From NCBI RefSeq assembly GCF_004006015.1, contig NZ_CP034766.1:1645001-1709000 (forward strand): a stretch of 64,000 nt of DNA, read 5' to 3'. The notes beneath the pieces are model-generated. The model saw only the letters and a list, made by a program, of their open reading frames with translations, was not told the DNA's origin and made no database searches. Shown here in pieces: positions 8,867 to 17,410 of the stretch (within the stretch, counting starts at the first letter, position 1; every line of letters begins with the position of its first letter). Both the position numbers and the translations under genes were made by a program. This DNA comes from Rhodococcus sp. X156 (GTDB taxonomy: Bacteria > Actinomycetota > Actinomycetes > Mycobacteriales > Mycobacteriaceae).

Positions 8867-9520
8867 TTAGACCAATCCTGCGGACGGGCTGGATACGGGC
8901 GTGAACGTCGACTTGGAGTACCTGCCAATGCTGCGCATGGTGGCGACGTTCACCGCAGAGCCCACGCCGCCGCCGGCCAGCGGAATCCACTTCACGAGGT
9001 TGATTGCGCCCTTGGTCCCGAACTTGGTGAACAGGCGGTAGCCCACCTTCTTGTTGATCTCGATGAGGATCGTGCCGGGCAGCTTGTTCAACGCGGCCAT
9101 GGCGGTCTTGTTCGCCACGTTGATGCCTATGTCAGCCAGCACCGCCGACCCTGCCGACCCCAACAGACTGAGCAGCACGGCGCTGCGCACCTCCTCGGAG
9201 GTCACGTCGTAACCACGGAGGTGGGCGATGCCCGCTGAACACCTCGCCGCGTAGGCGTACAGCAGGGTGATGTCCGCGGGGATGGTCACAGGCATGGTGA
9301 ACGCGCCTCCGACCCCGGTGGCGAAGCCGGTCGCTCCGACGAGCCGCATGTGGGTGGCGATGAGGCGGTCGATGGCCTTCTCCACTTCGCCGTGGTGGGC
9401 GAGGCTCTCCTCGGCGATCTCGCGAGCGCTCGACAGCGGCCCTATACCGTCGATGCCGATCGAGATGACCTTGTTGATGACCACCATCCCGGTGGACGCA
9501 GGTGCCATTGGGCTCGTCAT
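8867..9520 (-). CDS. EcsC family protein
   Basis: 217 residues. The EcsC core is present: a segment LVGATGFATGVGGAFTMPVTIPADI, a following AYAARCSAGIAHLRGYD, then helical hydrophobic segments (LLSLLGSAGSAVLADIG and KWIPLAGGGVGSAVNVATM). The family is widespread but its biochemical role is undefined; many members are membrane-associated. The start at ATG 9520 is preferred over the ATG ten codons upstream because AGGAG lies six bases before it. It lies 70 bp downstream of the GmrSD-type restriction gene on the same strand, so both may belong to one defence or stress locus; that is inference. Confidence 0.85.
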   Translation of the reverse strand: MTSPMAPASTGMVVINKVISIGIDGIGPLSSAREIAEESLAHHGEVEKAIDRLIATHMRLVGATGFATGVGGAFTMPVTIPADITLLYAYAARCSAGIAHLRGYDVTSEEVRSAVLLSLLGSAGSAVLADIGINVANKTAMAALNKLPGTILIEINKKVGYRLFTKFGTKGAINLVKWIPLAGGGVGSAVNVATMRSIGRYSKSTFTPVSSPSAGLV

Positions 9521-9590
9521 GTTGTCTCCTGGCTGAGGTTTGTCGGTCATCTAGCGGGGTTCTTGGTCGTCTGGGGTTGGAGACAGACGG

Positions 9591-11693
9591 TCAGGGCTTC
9601 TTGACCGCACCGCGGTAGCCGTTCCGTGTTCCAGGCTCGACACCTGGCAGCGTCATCCGCCCGTTGGCAGGGAAGAGACGCGCGCTGATCGCTCCTGCTG
9701 ACGGGGGCTTGTCGGCGTACTCCGGCGACGGCCTCCGGGCGATCTCCGAAATGGTCAAGAAGTCACCGGTTTCGAGCTCGGTGAAGACGTGGGCAATGTG
9801 CTTGGCGATGTCTCCGCGCCTCGTGCTGGGGGACTCGGCGTCGCGTGGCCGGGCCGGTGTGGCGTCGTTGCCCTCCCGGTCGGGGCGGAGGTCCCGGTCG
9901 GTGTCTGATAGGGGCTTGAGCTGGCTCTCGGTCGGCTCGGGCCGTTCCCAGAGGTCGATGGCCAGCGTCGCGAGATAGCGGGAGCGGGCCTCGATGGCTG
10001 AGGTGGTCCACGCCTCGGGCAGCGTTCGATTCAAGGTGAGCGCCGAGTGCTCGAGCAGGTGGCGGCGCTTGGAAGCCCAGCTGCCGTTCGACAATGTCGC
10101 GTTCAGCGACCCGGTGACGAGCGTCAGGTTGCCGATGGTGTGCAGCAGCTCTGCGCGACGCCCGCGCTCGTGCTCGGTGTCATCGAGCGCGGCGGGAAGC
10201 GCCCAGTGCTCCTCCCAGTGCTGAGGGAGCAGGTGCTCGACCGACAGCTTCCTGCTCGGAGGCACTGGCTCGGTCCTCGCGGTGCGCGCAGTCATCTCGA
10301 GGGCCAGCAGGACGCGCTGAAGCCGGTCGCGCTTGAGCAACCGGTACAGCGGCAGTGTCGTCAGGCTCCGGGTGACTTCGTCGTCGGCTGGCCACATCCC
10401 GGAGTCGGAGCCCTGTTCAGCGAGGTAGCTGGTCACGACCGCTCCGGCTGGTCCGGCTCCCGTGCCGAGCCGGCGAAGCAGTTCGAGGAACATGCGGTTG
10501 TAGTTCTTGGTGGTGAGGCGGGCGAGGCTGCGCCGCACCACGTAGGACTCCAAGGACTGCACCGCGCGTGCCCGCTCGACTCCCTCGGTGTTCGCGAACA
10601 GCCAGAGGAGCAGGGGGGTCATCGTCGTGGTGTCGACGATCTCCATGCGCTCCAGCCGCTGCTGGTCCAGGTCGTCGCCGGCGTGGCCGTTATCGAGCTC
10701 CTCGTAGACCACGGCGTAGCGGGTGACCTCCCGCAGCAGCTCCTCGGCGCGGTCCGGGTCGTTGCCCACGTGGGCGCGGACGGCGGGGAAGAGCTGGTGC
10801 GCCTGCACCTCGCGCTGCAGGAATACGGTGAGGAAGTATCCCATGAACGCGTCCAGCCGCGGCCGCAGCAACCTGCCCTGCCGCACCTGCTGCTGCCAGC
10901 CCTTGGTCTCCAGCGGCGCCCAGTACTTCTCGTACAGGTCCTCCACCGGCCGGTCGTGGTCCTGCAGAGTGCGGAAGAGGAGGTTCTTGATCAGGTCGGA
11001 CGCGCGCAGCGGGGTGCCCCGCGCGTTCAGAGTCTCGAAGATCACCTGCGCGTTGTCGTCCTTGCCGAGGTCGATGAGGACGACCTCGAGCTGGGTGAGC
11101 AGGACGTTGCTGACGGCAGTCAGCTCGGCCGCCCCTGCCTCGGCGTCGAGGCCCGCGACCAGCTGCTCCGCTGCTGTCCGGAACCAGGTGTAGGCACCGA
11201 CGATCCCGGTCACGGTGTCGGAGTACGGCGTCGTCAGGTGCTGGCCGGTCATCACCGACCGGTAGCCGAACCGGTCGACGTTGGTCGGCCACAGACGGAA
11301 GTGTTCCTCGGGGCGTTCGACGAGATCGGGGTCGTTGACGAGGAGCTTGGTGAGCCGCTTCGCCATCTGCGCGTCGTGCAGGCCGTGGGTGCTGAAGCTA
11401 TCCCGCACAGCGGCGATCAGCAGCTGCAGCGTCGTGAGTCGCTGCTGCCCGTCGATGACCTCGCGCACCTCGAGGCCGCCATGCGCGGTGCGCTTGACCT
11501 CCAGGACGACGGCGCCCATGAAGTGCGGGACGGTGTCGCCGTCCGCGGCGCGGTCCTTCGTGGCCAGGACGTCCTCCCACAGGGGCAGCCACTGGCTGTC
11601 GCGTGTCCAGACGTACGGCCGTTGAAACAGGGGCACCACCAGACGGAGATCGGAGTGGAAGACCCTGGCGAGGTCGCGGGGGTGTGCTTCCAC
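9591..11693 (-). CDS. GmrSD-type (DUF262-DUF1524) modification-dependent restriction endonuclease
   Basis: One chain carries both halves of the GmrS/GmrD type IV system. The N-terminal DUF262 has QRPYVW (residues 24-29), IDGQQRLTTLQLL (from 80) and FETLNARGTPL (from 219); this ParB/Srx-like NTPase fold binds nucleotide. The C-terminal DUF1524 nuclease has SVEHLLPQHW (His487 region), GNLTLV (521) and the following NATLSNGSWASKR, the His-Me finger type arrangement. Residues about 627-700 form an extra small domain, probably winged-helix. GTG 11693 is chosen because AGAAGGAG precedes it by 8 nt; the frame extends upstream to 11870 but that part is low-complexity. Family members cut glucosylated or otherwise modified phage DNA. 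Confidence 0.9.
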   Translation of the reverse strand: MEAHPRDLARVFHSDLRLVVPLFQRPYVWTRDSQWLPLWEDVLATKDRAADGDTVPHFMGAVVLEVKRTAHGGLEVREVIDGQQRLTTLQLLIAAVRDSFSTHGLHDAQMAKRLTKLLVNDPDLVERPEEHFRLWPTNVDRFGYRSVMTGQHLTTPYSDTVTGIVGAYTWFRTAAEQLVAGLDAEAGAAELTAVSNVLLTQLEVVLIDLGKDDNAQVIFETLNARGTPLRASDLIKNLLFRTLQDHDRPVEDLYEKYWAPLETKGWQQQVRQGRLLRPRLDAFMGYFLTVFLQREVQAHQLFPAVRAHVGNDPDRAEELLREVTRYAVVYEELDNGHAGDDLDQQRLERMEIVDTTTMTPLLLWLFANTEGVERARAVQSLESYVVRRSLARLTTKNYNRMFLELLRRLGTGAGPAGAVVTSYLAEQGSDSGMWPADDEVTRSLTTLPLYRLLKRDRLQRVLLALEMTARTARTEPVPPSRKLSVEHLLPQHWEEHWALPAALDDTEHERGRRAELLHTIGNLTLVTGSLNATLSNGSWASKRRHLLEHSALTLNRTLPEAWTTSAIEARSRYLATLAIDLWERPEPTESQLKPLSDTDRDLRPDREGNDATPARPRDAESPSTRRGDIAKHIAHVFTELETGDFLTISEIARRPSPEYADKPPSAGAISARLFPANGRMTLPGVEPGTRNGYRGAVKKP

Positions 11694-13298
11694 CGTCGGC
11701 GCTCCTTCTGTAGTGGCGGTCTTGCGGGTGCGGCGAGGGTCAGGACTGCAGCGCGGCGCGGCAGTGGTTCTCCTCGAGCAAGAGGTCGGGCGCGGGCGGA
11801 GACAGGCCAGCGGATGCCGATCTTGGTGGGGTGATGACCGAACTCGAGGTCCAGGTCCACCTGTAGCCACCCACGATCTGTTGCCGCTGCATCACACCGC
11901 GCTGGGGGAGGGGGGCGGTGACGGCAGGGGCGCCGACGCCGGCGGAGTTCTCGTGTCCGATGAGGATCCGAGACTGCCCGCCGGCGGAGCCGGGGCGGCC
12001 CACCCGACGATGGCCGGCTTGCGATCGGCGTAGGTGGTGCCGGAGCCGCGGCCGGGCTGCGGAACCACCTTCGGCTTGCCGCCGACGTAGATGTTGAGGC
12101 CGCGAGCGGGTCCCGGCCCGGGGGCGGGCGAAGGAAAATGGACCCATGGGCAAGCCTCTCTCACAGCGGTAGTGCGTCGAGTCTTGTGGTGCCGTGAGCG
12201 GCTACCCATGTCGTCGCACGGGGAAGAGTACGGGGAATGTGTTGTGCGCATACGTCTTTCGGAGAATCTCGTCGACCCTCGGGAATCTCGTGGTTGGCGT
12301 CCCCGTGTGGTCAAACTCGTTTCGCCCTCCCGATGGTGTCAGCGGCGGAGTTCTGACGGTGCCGCGCTGCCGTGTATGGCTGAGGCTCCTCACGAGGCCG
12401 CTGTCGCCCAGCGGCGGGGTGGGTCGCAAAACCGCCGGGTGAAGGGACTGCTGGGCCGTCCCCTCCGCCCTCGCATCCGGCTGCGGGACGATGCTGGGGC
12501 GAGTGCCTTACAGCTCCGGTGACTCCTTCTCCACGGGCTGAGCAGCACGTTCGCCTGCTCGATTGTCATGGGGTCGCTCGGGTGAGGGTTGGCATGGCGG
12601 TGCGAGCGCGCTACCGCTTCTCTCCGCGGACCTGCGGTGATGGTCAACGGGGGTCGGCGTACTAGGACCTGTTGGGCTGGACGGGGACAGTCATGAGGGT
12701 TCACCGGGGAGCGGCGGACGGTCGCAGCAAGGCCTGCACGTCCTGCTGACCCCAGGCCTGCGGCAGGCCGGTAGGTACCCGCACCGGGCGCGAGAGCAGC
12801 GCCAGAACGGGTGGAGGCCGCCCGAGGGACAGGGACGGGAACACTGCGGGCCGGTGTGGGGCGGGTGACAGCCTTGCTGCGACCGGCGGGGGGAATCGGG
12901 TTCGGCATGCGAGCACCGGTGTCGTCACCGCAGGGCAGCGCGATGCCCGCATCCGCCGTCAGTGAGCCGGAGGGCGGTAGGGGTGTCTGACCTGCATGTT
13001 CGTCAGCGCGGTTCCCCGAGGTGCGCTCCGTGTGCGCAGGCCTCGGCGCAGCGGGGCGAACCTGGACGTCCCGGCGAGGGAACTGCGGCGGCCTGGTGGG
13101 TTGGCGCGCGAAGGGGATTGACGCCGGCAACGGAGGCTCGAGGAGGTCGTGACGGCTGTCTCACATGAGGCACCGTCACTGAACCAAACTATCTATCGGA
13201 CACGGGCACGTTGCCAATCTCGGGGGCAGTCGGGGTGCGCCGTCGTCCGGTGCCCGATCGGCTGGTGAGACTGCGGTTAGACCGGGGGAAACGGGGGT
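11694..13298. other. 1.6-kb stretch with no convincing gene
   Basis: Overlapping open frames exist on both strands (the longest on the minus strand at 12390-13130), but they are Arg/Pro/Ala-rich, lack domains and lack good start sites. One short minus-strand segment near 11990-12100 (NIYVGGKPKVVPQPG) looks more protein-like and may be a gene remnant. No transposase, RNA gene or repeat array was recognised. This is probably decayed accessory DNA. Confidence 0.45.
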
Positions 13299-13721
13299 TC
13301 AGGCGGGCGGCAGCCGAAGAGCGGCGGTGTAGTCCTTGCCGTCCTTGCGGTGGGAAGCAAACGACCGCAGCCCAGTGAAGTCGCCGCGGCAGATCTCTGC
13401 GGCCAGCCGGTGAGCGAGGACGGCGCCGCGGAGCGTGCCCGGCGTGAAGGTTGGACACACGGCGTCGAGGTCCGCTGCCAGTCGGTCGTGATGAGCAGCG
13501 GCGACGTCGAGGCCACCGCCGGAGGAGAAGGTGACGATCGCCGCGAGCCGTAGCTGGTTCTGGAGGATCTGAACTCCTGCGTCCTCACGGTCTCCGGTGA
13601 GCCGGTCCAGGACAAGCTCGCTGAGCGCGAGCGTCCGTGCCCAGGCGAGGCCTGTGCTGTTCTCGTCCCCGGCATACCTGTCGACCATCCCGGTGATCCG
13701 CAGCTGTCGTGGGTCGGTCAT
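13299..13721 (-). CDS. hypothetical protein, 140 aa
   Basis: Not recognised. A mostly helical soluble protein beginning MTDPRQLRITGMVDRYAGDE. The start at 13721 is selected by GGAGG five bases upstream; the frame opens 16 codons earlier. It contains LVLDRLTGDREDAGVQILQNQL and a later helical segment with LRGAVLAHRLAAEICRG. No signal peptide or membrane span. It is an isolated gene between two gene-poor stretches at the inner edge of the accessory region. Confidence 0.5.
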   Translation of the reverse strand: MTDPRQLRITGMVDRYAGDENSTGLAWARTLALSELVLDRLTGDREDAGVQILQNQLRLAAIVTFSSGGGLDVAAAHHDRLAADLDAVCPTFTPGTLRGAVLAHRLAAEICRGDFTGLRSFASHRKDGKDYTAALRLPPA

Positions 13722-14116
13722 CTCGGCCTCCAGTTCGTGGTGCGGCCAGGGCCTCTGGAGTTCCCCCAAGCGGCGGCAACAGCCGGAGGCCTGACGTGAT
13801 GGGCTTGCTCAGCGCAGGCGGCCGCCCTGGTGGCCACCGGTCGGCGATCACCGTCATCCAGCGACTGCGGAGAGTGCATGCCAGCACCTTTGCACACTGC
13901 TTGGCCACGGACGCTCATCGTCACCGGCATCGCCGCCCACGATCAGCTGCTTCAGCCGCACATCCGCTTCAACCAGGCTTTGCGCGCGCCAAAGCGACGT
14001 GCCAAGGACAGATGATGAGCTGGAGCTCGTTGTCGTCGGCGACCCTGCGCAGGCCGCAGCTCGCCGGAGGTGCAGTCCATCGCCGGACGCTCACCTCTGA
14101 GGAAGACGACCTAGAC
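13722..14116. other. 395-bp stretch with no convincing gene
   Basis: No credible coding frame or repeat. A forward open frame crossing it reads through the complement of the tRNA-Leu gene and owes its length to that. If an island attached at the tRNA, this is where the attachment remnant would lie, but no duplicated tRNA 3' end was found here by eye. Confidence 0.5.
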
Positions 14117-14148
14117 GCAAGAAAGCCCCGGCCGTGGAGACCGGGGCT
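14117..14148 (-). terminator. intrinsic terminator after tRNA-Leu
   Basis: On the minus strand an 8-bp perfect stem AGCCCCGG/CCGGGGCT with a 9-nt loop is followed by TTTCTTG, 15 bp past the 3' end of the tRNA gene. It has the form of a rho-independent terminator. Confidence 0.8.
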
Positions 14149-14162
14149 GTTCGTGTTCTGGG

Positions 14163-14248
14163 TGTCCGAGGGGGGACTTGAACCCCCACGCCCGTTAATA
14201 GGGCACTAGCACCTCAAGCTAGCGCGTCTGCCATTCCGCCACTCGGAC
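14163..14248 (-). tRNA. tRNA-Leu (anticodon GAG)
   Basis: An 86-nt class II tRNA on the minus strand. The acceptor stem pairs GTCCGAG with CTCGGAC and the discriminator is A. The D region has TGGCGGAATGGCAGACGCG. The anticodon stem CTAGC/GCTAG encloses the loop TTGAGGT with GAG at 34-36. A long variable arm (TGCCCTATTAACGGGCG) and T arm GGGGGTTCAAGTCCCCC follow. The CCA end is not encoded. It reads CUC (and CUU by wobble) codons. Its 3' end faces the accessory region to the left. Confidence 0.97.
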
Positions 14249-14393
14249 ATGCGCACAGCAGCATGCTTGCCTGCGCTGGGCTAGGTTAGCCGACGCGGTG
14301 TGCGCTTCCCAAACCGGGTGGTCAGCGGGTGACGACCTTGCGCCGTCCCGGTCCGAAGGCCCTGTGGCACCACCCGAGTGGTAGGAAGACCCG

Positions 14394-15746
14394 GTGGCCC
14401 CCAGTGATGACACGAGCACCGAGTCCAGGGCTGAGGCTGAGGTCGTCGAGCTCACCAGCCAGCTGATCCGCATCGACACCACCAACACCGGCGACCCCGC
14501 CACCGTGGTGGGCGAGGAGGAGGCCGCCCGCTGGGTGATCGCCCAGCTGGAGGAGGTCGGCTACGAGACCACCTACGTGGAGTCGGGCATGCCCGGCCGC
14601 GCCAACGTCTTCTGCCGGCTGCCCGGCGCCGACCCCGCCCGCGGCGCCCTGCTCATGCACGGCCACCTCGACGTCGTGCCCGCCGAGCCCGGCGAGTGGT
14701 CGGTGCACCCCTTCTCCGGCGCGGTCAAGGACGGCTACGTCTGGGGCCGGGGCGCGGTGGACATGAAGGACATGGTGGCCATGACGCTGGCCGTCGCCCG
14801 CCAGTTCAAGGCCGAGGGCGTGGTTCCCCCGCGCGACGTCGTCTTCGCCTTCCTGGCCGACGAGGAGGCCGGCGGCAAGTGGGGCTCGCACTGGCTGGTG
14901 GAGCACCGCCCCGACCTGTTCGCCGGCGTCACCGAGGCCGTGGGCGAGGTGGGCGGCTTCTCCCTCACCGTGGCCCGCCCCGACGGTGCCGAGCGCCGCC
15001 TGTACCTGCTGGAGACCGCGGAGAAGGGCATCGCCTGGATGCGGCTGCGCGCCACCGCCACCCCCGGCCACGGGTCCTTCCTGCACTCCGACAACGCCGT
15101 CACCCGGCTGGCCGAGGCCGTCGCCAGGCTGGGCAACCACACCTTCCCGCTGGTGATGACCGACAGCGTCCGCGAGTTCCTCACCGCCACGGGGGAGGAG
15201 ACCGGCCTGGACTTCGACCCCGACTCACCGGACCTGGACGGCACCCTGGCCAAGCTGGGCTCCATCGCCCGCATCGTCGGGGCCACCCTGCGCGACACCG
15301 CCAACCCCACCATGCTGCAGGCCGGCTACAAGGCCAACGTCATCCCGGCCACCGCCGAGGCTGTGGTGGACTGCCGCGTCCTGCCCGGCCGCCGCGCCGC
15401 CTTCGAGGCCGAGGTGGACGCCCTGCTCGGGCCGGACATCGAGCGCGAGTGGGTGACCGCGCTGGAGCCCTACGAGACCACCTTCGACGGCGAGCTGGTG
15501 GACGCCATGAACGCCGCCCTGCTCGCCCACGACCCGCACGCCCGGCTGGTGCCCTACATGCTCTCCGGCGGCACCGACGCCAAGGCCTTCGACAAGCTGG
15601 GCATCCGCTGCTTCGGCTTTGCCCCGCTGCAGCTGCCCCCCGAGCTGGACTTCGCCGCGCTGTTCCACGGCATCGACGAGCGGGTTCCGGTGTCTGCCCT
15701 GAAGTTCGGCACCCGCGTGCTCGACCAGTTCCTCCGCACCTGCTGA
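14394..15746 (+). CDS. M20/M25/M40 family metallo-hydrolase
   Basis: A 450-residue zinc peptidase-like enzyme of the ArgE/DapE/ACY1 superfamily. The metal and catalytic motifs are intact: MHGHLDVVPAE (first His and catalytic Asp), GRGAVDMKD (bridging Asp), FLADEEAGG (catalytic Glu pair), and a late His ligand in FAALFHGIDERVP. GTG 14394 follows GGAAG. It is the positional counterpart of M. tuberculosis Rv2141c, often named DapE2, but in this family DapE activity is unproven and a peptidase or acylamino-acid hydrolase role is equally likely. It marks the start of the conserved backbone, reading away from the tRNA. Confidence 0.92.
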   Translation: MAPSDDTSTESRAEAEVVELTSQLIRIDTTNTGDPATVVGEEEAARWVIAQLEEVGYETTYVESGMPGRANVFCRLPGADPARGALLMHGHLDVVPAEPGEWSVHPFSGAVKDGYVWGRGAVDMKDMVAMTLAVARQFKAEGVVPPRDVVFAFLADEEAGGKWGSHWLVEHRPDLFAGVTEAVGEVGGFSLTVARPDGAERRLYLLETAEKGIAWMRLRATATPGHGSFLHSDNAVTRLAEAVARLGNHTFPLVMTDSVREFLTATGEETGLDFDPDSPDLDGTLAKLGSIARIVGATLRDTANPTMLQAGYKANVIPATAEAVVDCRVLPGRRAAFEAEVDALLGPDIEREWVTALEPYETTFDGELVDAMNAALLAHDPHARLVPYMLSGGTDAKAFDKLGIRCFGFAPLQLPPELDFAALFHGIDERVPVSALKFGTRVLDQFLRTC

Positions 15747-15784
15747 CCATCCCCACCTGCTGAGCCACCCCCTTGAGGAGTCCG

Positions 15785-16585
15785 ATGGATGTCGCCGGCA
15801 AGACCGTCCTGATCACCGGCGGGGCCTCCGGCTTCGGCGCCACCGCCGCCCGCCGGCTGGCGACCCAGGGCGCGCAGGTGGCCCTGGTCGACCGCAGTGC
15901 CGACGCCGTCACCGCCCTGGCCGAGGAGCTCGGCGGCCTGGCCGTCGTCGGCGACGTCAGCGACCCGGACACCGCCAGCCGGATGGTGGCCGAGACCGAG
16001 GAGCGCTTCGGCCGCCTCGACGTGGCGTTCCTCAACGCCGGGGTGATCGGCGGCCAGTCCGCCTGCGACGACACCTTCGACCTGGCCCGCTACCGGGCGG
16101 TGGTCGGGGTGAACCTGGACGCCGTGGTCTTCGGCACCTGCGCCGTGGTGCCCGCGCTGCGCCGCGCCGGAGGGGGACAGGTGGTGGCCACCGCCTCGCT
16201 GGCCGGCCTGGTGGCCATCCCGGGCGACCCGGTGTACACGCTCACCAAGCACGCGGTGGTGGGCTACGTCCGCTCGGTGGGTGCGCAGCTGGCGGGGGAC
16301 GGCATCGCCGTCAACGCGATCTGCCCGGGTTTCGCCGACACCCCGCTCATCGCCGGGCAGCGCTCCGCCTTCACCGACGCCGGCTTCCCGCTGCTCACCG
16401 CCGATGACGTGGTGGACACCGTCGAGGCGGTGCTGGCCAGCGGGCAGAGCGCGCAGTGCTGGTACATCCAGCCCGGGCGCACCAGCGAGCCGTTCCGCTT
16501 CCGCAACGTGCCCGGCCCGCGCGCCGGCGCCACCACCGCCGCCGCCCCGCCGGACGACGTCATGCGGTCAGCCCACGGAGGCTGA
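15785..16585 (+). CDS. short-chain dehydrogenase/reductase (SDR)
   Basis: 266 residues of classical SDR. The NAD(P) loop is TGGASGFGATAAR; a DRS after strand 2 suggests NAD(H) preference; NAG appears as FLNAGVIGG; the active-site Ser region is VVATASLAGLVA and the catalytic YxxxK is YTLTK. ATG 15785 is chosen over an upstream TTG at 15773 because GAGGAG lies five bases before it. It is 38 bp downstream of the M20 gene and likely co-transcribed. The substrate is unknown. Confidence 0.88.
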   Translation: MDVAGKTVLITGGASGFGATAARRLATQGAQVALVDRSADAVTALAEELGGLAVVGDVSDPDTASRMVAETEERFGRLDVAFLNAGVIGGQSACDDTFDLARYRAVVGVNLDAVVFGTCAVVPALRRAGGGQVVATASLAGLVAIPGDPVYTLTKHAVVGYVRSVGAQLAGDGIAVNAICPGFADTPLIAGQRSAFTDAGFPLLTADDVVDTVEAVLASGQSAQCWYIQPGRTSEPFRFRNVPGPRAGATTAAAPPDDVMRSAHGG

Positions 16586-16586
16586 G

Positions 16587-17387
16587 CTACTGGTTGATGA
16601 TCTGCGGGTTGGGCCCAGCGCCCTTGCGCCGCAGCAGGCTGTTGGGCACCCGGTTGGCCAGCTCGCCCAGCGGCTCCACGGCCCGGTTGAGCACCAGCAC
16701 CGACTGCTGCAGGTCCTTGAGCACGTCGCCCAGGTGCAGCAGCTGGTCCAGGGTGCCGCCGTCGGCGGTGAGCTTCTCCACGAAGCCGTCCTCGGCGAGC
16801 AGCCGGTCGGCCAGCCCCTGCTCGCGCAGCAGCAGCTCCAGCAGCCCGTTCTCGTGGGTGATGCGGTCGAGCGCGCCGTTCTCGGCCAGCAGCCGGTCCA
16901 GCGGGCCGCCGGGGGACAGCAGCAGCTCCAGCGCACCGCCGGTCTGGGTGATGCGGTCGAGCGCGCCGCCCTCCACCAGCAGCCGGTCCAGCGGTCCACC
17001 GGGGGCCAGCACCCGCTCCAGCGCGCCCCCCTCGGCCAGCAGCCGGTCCATCGGCCCGCCGCGGCTGGCGAAGCGCTCCAGCACGCCCTCCTCGATGATC
17101 CGCTCCAGCGGCCCGCCCGGGGCGATGGCCTTGCCCAGCGGACGGTCTTCCTCCAGCGCCTCCGCCAGCTTGGTCAGCGCGCTCAGCGGACCCTGGGGGT
17201 CCTGCAGCACCCGCGCCAGCTGCTCGGCCACCCCGCCCGCGCCGAACACCGCGGTCACCTGGTCGGCGTAGCCGCCCTTGCGGCGCAGCGGTCCCTCGGC
17301 GGCGGCCAGCTGGCCGAGGCCGAGCGTCACCTGGGTGGCGGCGACGGTGACACGAACAGGCAGCGTGACGAGGCCGAGGAGGTTCAT
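16587..17387 (-). CDS. decapeptide-repeat protein of unknown function
   Basis: 266 residues, unrecognised as a named family. The N-terminal 30 residues (NLLGLVTLPVRVTVAATQVT) are amphipathic or hydrophobic without a signal cleavage site. Residues 92-220 are thirteen tandem repeats, twelve of them exactly ten residues long, of the form G-(P/A/L)-L-(D/E)-R-(L/I)-L-x-x-G, for example GPLDRLLAEG and GALDRITQTG. The C-terminus (NSLLRRKGAG) is basic. Each repeat looks like a short amphipathic helix capped by Gly-Gly turns, so a solenoid or a lipid/membrane-surface binder is plausible. It ends 2 bp from the convergent SDR gene and lies downstream of pyrD on the same strand. Confidence 0.85.
   Translation of the reverse strand: MNLLGLVTLPVRVTVAATQVTLGLGQLAAAEGPLRRKGGYADQVTAVFGAGGVAEQLARVLQDPQGPLSALTKLAEALEEDRPLGKAIAPGGPLERIIEEGVLERFASRGGPMDRLLAEGGALERVLAPGGPLDRLLVEGGALDRITQTGGALELLLSPGGPLDRLLAENGALDRITHENGLLELLLREQGLADRLLAEDGFVEKLTADGGTLDQLLHLGDVLKDLQQSVLVLNRAVEPLGELANRVPNSLLRRKGAGPNPQIINQ
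16728..17114 (-). repeat. tandem 30-bp coding repeats (13 units)
   Basis: DNA encoding residues 92-220 of the repeat protein. Twelve consecutive 30-bp units plus one 27-bp unit are diverged from one another at the nucleotide level but strictly in register. No shift or partial copy is seen after the first unit, which suggests the period is under protein-level selection. Confidence 0.8.
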
Positions 17388-17410
17388 GAGGGCACCCTAG
17401 ACCGGAAAGC

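Noticed and set aside
10047-11834. 595-aa plus-strand open frame
   Set aside because: Antisense to the GmrSD-type gene, which has conserved motifs and a good ribosome-binding site.
11694-11870. 59-codon N-terminal extension of the restriction gene
   Set aside because: Low-complexity Arg/Pro sequence; the AGAAGGAG before GTG 11693 and the DUF262 start favour the shorter protein.
12390-13130. 246-aa minus-strand open frame
   Set aside because: Pro/Arg/Ala-rich, no domain, no ribosome-binding site; not credible as a gene.
13709-14209. 166-aa plus-strand open frame
   Set aside because: Its end (SEGGLEPPRP) is the well-known false translation of a tRNA-Leu complement.
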